The notes beneath the pieces are model-generated. The model had not been told where the DNA came from. It worked only from the letters and a program-made list of their open reading frames with translations, and made no database searches. From Flavobacteriaceae bacterium (GTDB lineage Bacteria > Bacteroidota > Bacteroidia > Flavobacteriales > Flavobacteriaceae), in the NCBI GenBank assembly GCA_013001365.1, contig JABDMQ010000365.1:1-17069 (forward strand): a stretch of 17,069 nt of DNA, given 5' to 3'. The position numbers and the translations under genes were made by a program. The first letter of the stretch is position 1. The number at the start of each line of letters is the position of its first letter. Positions 13,534-17,069 of this stretch are shown here, in pieces.

Positions 13534-14775
13534 TTATTCGTAACGCAAGGACTCGATTGGATCGAGTCTTGCTGCTTTTGATGCAGGATAGGAGCCCGAG
13601 ATAACTGCAATAAAGAATGTAATACCAGTTGCCCAAAGCATTGCTACCCAAGGTATAACGAATATGAAATCTACTATAGCGGCAAACAAGTACCCGACTC
13701 CAATTCCAAGGAGTATGCCGAGCAAACCACCAAGTTGTCCAATGATTATGGTTTCAATGAAGAATTGGAAGGCAATTGTGCCACGCTTGGCACCAAGAGC
13801 CTTACGAACACCAATTTCGCGCGTTCTTTCTGTAACAGAGACCAGCATCATATTCAATAAGGCAATGGATGATCCAAAAATTGTTATGATGCTAATTACC
13901 CAAGCAATGGTTCCCAGTACACCAGTGATCGACCCAATTCGATTTATTAGGTCATCACTTCGTTCAAGTCCAAAGTTATTTTCTTCTACGGGTGTTAATC
14001 CTCTAATATTCCTGAATGTTACAATGGCATCTTCTTGTGCACCTTCAAGCATATCTTCTTTGTCTACCATGATGCTAAGAGCATAATTGATTCTTGGATT
14101 TGTAAAAATAGAACGTGCATTTTGTATAGGTACGATGATCCGAAGGTCTTGGTTGTTACCAAATGTGGCACCTTTTGTCTCTAATTCACCAATGACCTTG
14201 AATTTGACACCTCTAACACTTATGATCTTCCCAACGGATCGATCGTCAGGGAACAATGCTTTGCGTATGTCTGCCCCAATCACACAAACATTATTGTTAT
14301 TGGTAACATCAAAATAATTAAGTTCACGTCCATCTTCTATTTTCAATCCAGAATTTTGTATGAAATGCTCATTAACACCAATAACAGTAACCTCTGGATC
14401 GGTCTTCTCATTCTCGAATTTCACCTCTGCTCCACGCGTACCTACAAACGAAATGGATGTTTTGGTATATGGAAAGGTGAATTTTTCCTCGAATTCACGT
14501 ACATCAGTATAACTAATAATTGGATTGATTTTTTGACGTTCACCACCACCGCCTCGTCTTACCTCAAATTCGTAGCGCTGGATGTTGAACGTATTGGCAC
14601 CCATTGACGAAAAGTTGTCAGACATTGTATTCTCAAGTGCCGAAACCGCGCTTAAGATGCCTACCAATGCTGTGATGCCTATTGCAATGATCAGGACTGT
14701 AAGAATGGTCCTTAAAAGAGAACTTTTAATAGAACCAAATGCAATCCGAATATTTTCTCTTACTAATTTGAACAT
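13534..14775 (-). CDS. ABC transporter permease, MacB/FtsX type
   Basis: 413 residues. The inner-membrane subunit of a type VII ABC (mechanotransmission) system: one N-terminal helix (about 24-45), a large periplasmic MacB-type domain (about 46-285), then three helices (288-313, 341-367 and 372-393). The cytoplasmic coupling segment ERTREIGVRKALGAKR (317-332) and the terminal PASKAARLDPIESLRYE are family hallmarks. Such permeases, with an ATPase and often a membrane-fusion partner, drive export of peptides, antibiotics or lipoproteins rather than acting as classical pores. No ATP-binding subunit lies in the window; the gene is flanked by a convergent DUF6495 gene and divergent hisS, so its partner must be encoded elsewhere. 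Substrate unknown. Confidence 0.95.
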   Translation of the reverse strand: MFKLVRENIRIAFGSIKSSLLRTILTVLIIAIGITALVGILSAVSALENTMSDNFSSMGANTFNIQRYEFEVRRGGGGERQKINPIISYTDVREFEEKFTFPYTKTSISFVGTRGAEVKFENEKTDPEVTVIGVNEHFIQNSGLKIEDGRELNYFDVTNNNNVCVIGADIRKALFPDDRSVGKIISVRGVKFKVIGELETKGATFGNNQDLRIIVPIQNARSIFTNPRINYALSIMVDKEDMLEGAQEDAIVTFRNIRGLTPVEENNFGLERSDDLINRIGSITGVLGTIAWVISIITIFGSSIALLNMMLVSVTERTREIGVRKALGAKRGTIAFQFFIETIIIGQLGGLLGILLGIGVGYLFAAIVDFIFVIPWVAMLWATGITFFIAVISGSYPASKAARLDPIESLRYE

Positions 14776-14839
14776 TGAATTTTAAGGTTGATTATTTTGA
14801 TTACCTTAATAAGACTAATAATTAAAGATAAAGTTACTA

Positions 14840-14847
14840 TAAATTTG
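14840..14847 (+). promoter_or_regulatory. Possible -7 element of the hisS promoter
   Basis: TAAATTTG is an exact TAnnTTTG match, 59 bp before the hisS ATG, implying a leader of about 55 nt. No TTTG or TTG stands 19-21 bp upstream, so the assignment rests on one half-site in AT-rich DNA. Confidence 0.3.
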
Positions 14848-14906
14848 AAATAACTTTTAAAGTAGTGTCGAATTTTAAGATATTTGTGAATCAACTAAAA
14901 TGATCG

Positions 14907-16280
14907 ATGGCTCAAAAACCCAGTATTCCTAAAGGCACAAGAGATTTCTCACCAGAACAAGTCTTTAAACGCAACTATATTTTTAACATAATCAGGGAGG
15001 TTTTTGAGCGTTTTGGGTTTCAGCCAATAGAGACTCCAAGTTTTGAGAAATCTGAAACCTTGATGGGCAAATATGGTGAAGAAGGTGATCGTCTGATTTT
15101 CAAGATCCTTAATTCTGGGGATTATTTGAGTAAAGTGGACGATGGGTTTTATTCAGAAAAAAACTCGAATAAGTTAACTTCTAAAATCACTGAGAAAGCC
15201 TTACGATACGATTTAACTGTGCCCTTTGCGCGATACGTGGTACAACATCAAAACGAGATAGATTTTCCGTTCAAGCGTTACCAGATACAACCAGTATGGC
15301 GGGCCGATAGGCCTCAAAAAGGCCGATTCCGGGAATTTTACCAATGTGATGCCGATGTTGTTGGGAGCAAGTCGCTGTGGCAAGAGGTAGAATTCATTCA
15401 ACTTTATGATGAGGTATTTGCCAATTTAGGATTAGAAGGTGTAACCATTAAGATCAATAATCGTAAAATATTGTCGGGCATAGCTGAGATAATCGGTGCT
15501 CAGGACAAGCTAATCGATTTTACAGTAGCCTTGGATAAGTTGGACAAGATAGGTGAGGAGAAGGTTAGAGCAGAAATGCTGAATAAAGGTATTTCAGAAA
15601 TAGGAATAGATCAATTAACGCCTTTGTTCAGTATGACGGGTTCATTCGAATCTCAGGTCAGTGAATTAAGATCCATTCTTTCAACATCAGAAGAAGGGTT
15701 GAAAGGGATAGATGAATTAGAATTCATTAATAAGAATGTCATGACCTTAGGTCTGAAATCGGTCAAATTGGAATTGGATGTAACCCTAGCAAGAGGACTC
15801 AATTACTATACAGGAGCCATTTTTGAAGTCTCTGCACCTCAAAAAGTATCCATGGGTTCTATTGGAGGTGGTGGTCGCTATGATGACCTGACAGGAATCT
15901 TTGGTTTGAAGGATGTAAGTGGAGTTGGCATAAGCTTTGGGTTAGATCGTATCTACCTAGTACTTGAAGAACTTGGGTTATTCCCTGAAACAGCCATGAA
16001 GAACACAGAGCTGCTCTTCATTAACTTCGGGGAGAAGGAAGTCTTGTTCTGTCTAGAGGCCATTAAAGAGTTAAGAAGTTCTGGTATCGTTGCAGAGTTA
16101 TATCCTGATGCAGCTAAAATGAAAAAACAGATGAATTACGCCAACAAACGAAATATCCCGTTTGTTGTATTAGTAGGTGAGGAGGAGCTTGCAAAAAGTG
16201 TATATACCCTTAAAAACATGAGCACTGGTGAACAGGATCAACTCACTCGAGAACAATTAAGAAAAACCCTTAAAAAATAA
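14907..16280 (+). CDS. hisS: Histidyl-tRNA synthetase
   Basis: 457 residues. Charges tRNA-His with histidine using ATP. Class II catalytic core: PKGTRDFSP (8-16), motif 2 region RYQIQPVWRADRPQKGRFRE followed by FYQCDADVVG, the histidine-binding LARGLNYYTGAIFEV, GSIGGGGRYDDLTGIFG, and motif 3 GVGISFGLDRIYLVLEEL. The C-terminal anticodon-binding domain begins near TELLFINFGEKE and includes VAELYPDAAKMKKQMNYANK and IPFVVLVGEEE. Length and motif order are normal for Bacteroidota. The ATG at 14907 is chosen because an out-of-frame ATG at 14900 leads to an early stop and the N-terminal KGTRDF is correctly placed. It ends at a bidirectional terminator. Confidence 0.98.
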   Translation: MAQKPSIPKGTRDFSPEQVFKRNYIFNIIREVFERFGFQPIETPSFEKSETLMGKYGEEGDRLIFKILNSGDYLSKVDDGFYSEKNSNKLTSKITEKALRYDLTVPFARYVVQHQNEIDFPFKRYQIQPVWRADRPQKGRFREFYQCDADVVGSKSLWQEVEFIQLYDEVFANLGLEGVTIKINNRKILSGIAEIIGAQDKLIDFTVALDKLDKIGEEKVRAEMLNKGISEIGIDQLTPLFSMTGSFESQVSELRSILSTSEEGLKGIDELEFINKNVMTLGLKSVKLELDVTLARGLNYYTGAIFEVSAPQKVSMGSIGGGGRYDDLTGIFGLKDVSGVGISFGLDRIYLVLEELGLFPETAMKNTELLFINFGEKEVLFCLEAIKELRSSGIVAELYPDAAKMKKQMNYANKRNIPFVVLVGEEELAKSVYTLKNMSTGEQDQLTREQLRKTLKK

Positions 16281-16308
16281 AAGCCCTGAAAAGATTTCAG
16301 GGCTTTTT
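16279..16308. terminator. Bidirectional intrinsic terminator between hisS and the T9SS gene
   Basis: The arms AAAAGCCCTGAAA (16279-16291) and TTTCAGGGCTTTT (16295-16307) pair perfectly over 13 bp around the loop AGA. On the plus strand the arm ends in TTTTT; on the minus strand it continues into TTTTATTTTTT. It therefore serves hisS (its left arm begins at the last A residues of the TAA codon) and the convergent T9SS gene ending at 16344. Confidence 0.9.
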
Positions 16309-16343
16309 ATGAAGTCTAGCTAAATGCTGCTTATGTTTGGGGA

Positions 16344-17069
16344 TTATTTAACTAGAACTTTCTTAGAGATTGTCCCGATCTCTGAATACAACTTAATTAT
16401 GTACGTCCCAGTACTTAAGCTGTAAGCTTTAATTTCATTATTTGAATTTGTTGGAATGTCTTCGATGGTCTGGATGGACTGTCCAAGAATATTGAAGATT
16501 TCTATTCCATCAATGTTTATCAATGTAGGATTTAGAAGAACAATGCTTTCACTTGAATTAGCATAATACACTTCGAATGAATCAGTAAGTTTTTCATCTT
16601 CGATACCTAAAGTAGGTGTAGTGAACACAATCGAGAATCTATCAAGGTATTCTCCAGTTGTCAAGAAGACATTATAATCGCCTTGTCTTAGGTCTTGATA
16701 GGTGTTGTTTACTTCATCCAGTACATAAATATCGACATCATTTGGAACATTCTCCAAACGATCGATCGTAATGGTATTCATGCCATCATCCCTTACATGT
16801 ATACCTAATGGGATTACGGTTTCTGGTGTTACAACATTGGTGCCTTGGATAACATATTTTTCATCTTCGATCATCCAGTACATATCGTCTATTTGTTGTT
16901 CATTGATACTTCCATCATAACCCCAATCAACATTTGCTGATGCATTTTCATCAACCGTCAAAAGAAGTTGCCTGTGAATCTCATTAAAGGAATTGAATCC
17001 TATCCTGAATTTCATCCTTGTGTCCTCAGATCCAGATCTAGAACTTTGGGTATTTCCATTTCTTACGAA
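16344..17069 (-). CDS. T9SS type A sorting-domain protein (partial, N-terminus off the right edge)
   Basis: The frame is open to the right edge (upstream of the internal Met at 17015 it reads FVRNGNTQSSRSGSEDTR), so 241 C-terminal residues are visible and the Met is not the start. The last 80 or so residues form a Por-secretion-system C-terminal sorting domain: SIVLLNPTLINIDGIEIFNI, LGQSIQTIEDIPTNSNNEIK, AYSLSTGTYIIKLYSEIGTI and SKKVLVK. This directs export across the outer membrane by the type IX system, with the tail usually removed and the protein attached or released. The region before it (MKFRIGFNSFNEIHRQLLLT, PETVIPLGIHV, DVDIYVLDEVNNTYQDL) looks like beta-sandwich domains of a large surface protein or adhesin; no catalytic residues can be assigned. 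Convergent with hisS. Confidence 0.9.
   Translation of the reverse strand, partial: FVRNGNTQSSRSGSEDTRMKFRIGFNSFNEIHRQLLLTVDENASANVDWGYDGSINEQQIDDMYWMIEDEKYVIQGTNVVTPETVIPLGIHVRDDGMNTITIDRLENVPNDVDIYVLDEVNNTYQDLRQGDYNVFLTTGEYLDRFSIVFTTPTLGIEDEKLTDSFEVYYANSSESIVLLNPTLINIDGIEIFNILGQSIQTIEDIPTNSNNEIKAYSLSTGTYIIKLYSEIGTISKKVLVK

Overview
The window is ordinary chromosomal DNA from a member of the Bacteroidota, almost certainly a (probably marine) Flavobacteriaceae. The evidence is a type IX secretion (T9SS) C-terminal sorting domain, a carboxypeptidase-like regulatory-domain protein, a DUF2147 secreted protein, promoters of the TTTG-N20-TAnnTTTG type in place of the sigma70 consensus, no obvious Shine-Dalgarno sequences, AT-rich DNA, and the N-terminal signal style (hydrophobic, ending in AQ). 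I cannot name the genus from sequence alone.

Layout, left to right. The left edge holds the start of a minus-strand exported protein with a carboxypeptidase-like regulatory domain. Next, on the minus strand, come a DEAD-box RNA helicase and an RdgB/HAM1-type nucleotide-sanitising pyrophosphatase. Positions 3173-4747 are a plus-strand run of small membrane or exported proteins: a stand-alone DUF4231/SLATT-like two-TM protein, a 123-residue exported protein I do not recognise, a 57-residue membrane-anchored acidic peptide, and an HXXEE-domain membrane protein. This is the least explained part of the window. The HXXEE gene overlaps the convergent rlmH tail to tail. A plus-strand run nadC - yihY/brkB-type - DUF2147 ends in an intrinsic terminator, followed by priA. 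priA converges on a LytTR response regulator, and the stop codons overlap. The regulator diverges from the ribosomal protein operon rpsF-rpsR-rplI, which ends in a strong terminator. A glycerophosphodiester phosphodiesterase overlaps the start of a DUF6495-type gene by ATGA. A minus-strand MacB/FtsX-type ABC permease follows, then plus-strand hisS and, across a bidirectional terminator, the 3' part of a T9SS-secreted protein that runs off the right edge.

Most genes are housekeeping: translation (bS6, bS18, bL9, HisRS, RlmH), replication restart (PriA), NAD synthesis (NadC), nucleotide pool cleaning (RdgB) and RNA remodelling (DEAD-box helicase). No mobile element, CRISPR array, tRNA or rRNA was seen, and no stretch over 300 bases lacks a gene.

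I did not find a convincing new biological system. The best leads are: an intrinsic terminator for the LytTR regulator built into the coding sequence of convergent priA; a repeat-rich divergent control region between that regulator and the ribosomal operon; the small-protein cluster at 3173-4747; and a DUF2147 gene whose natural start codon appears to be non-ATG.
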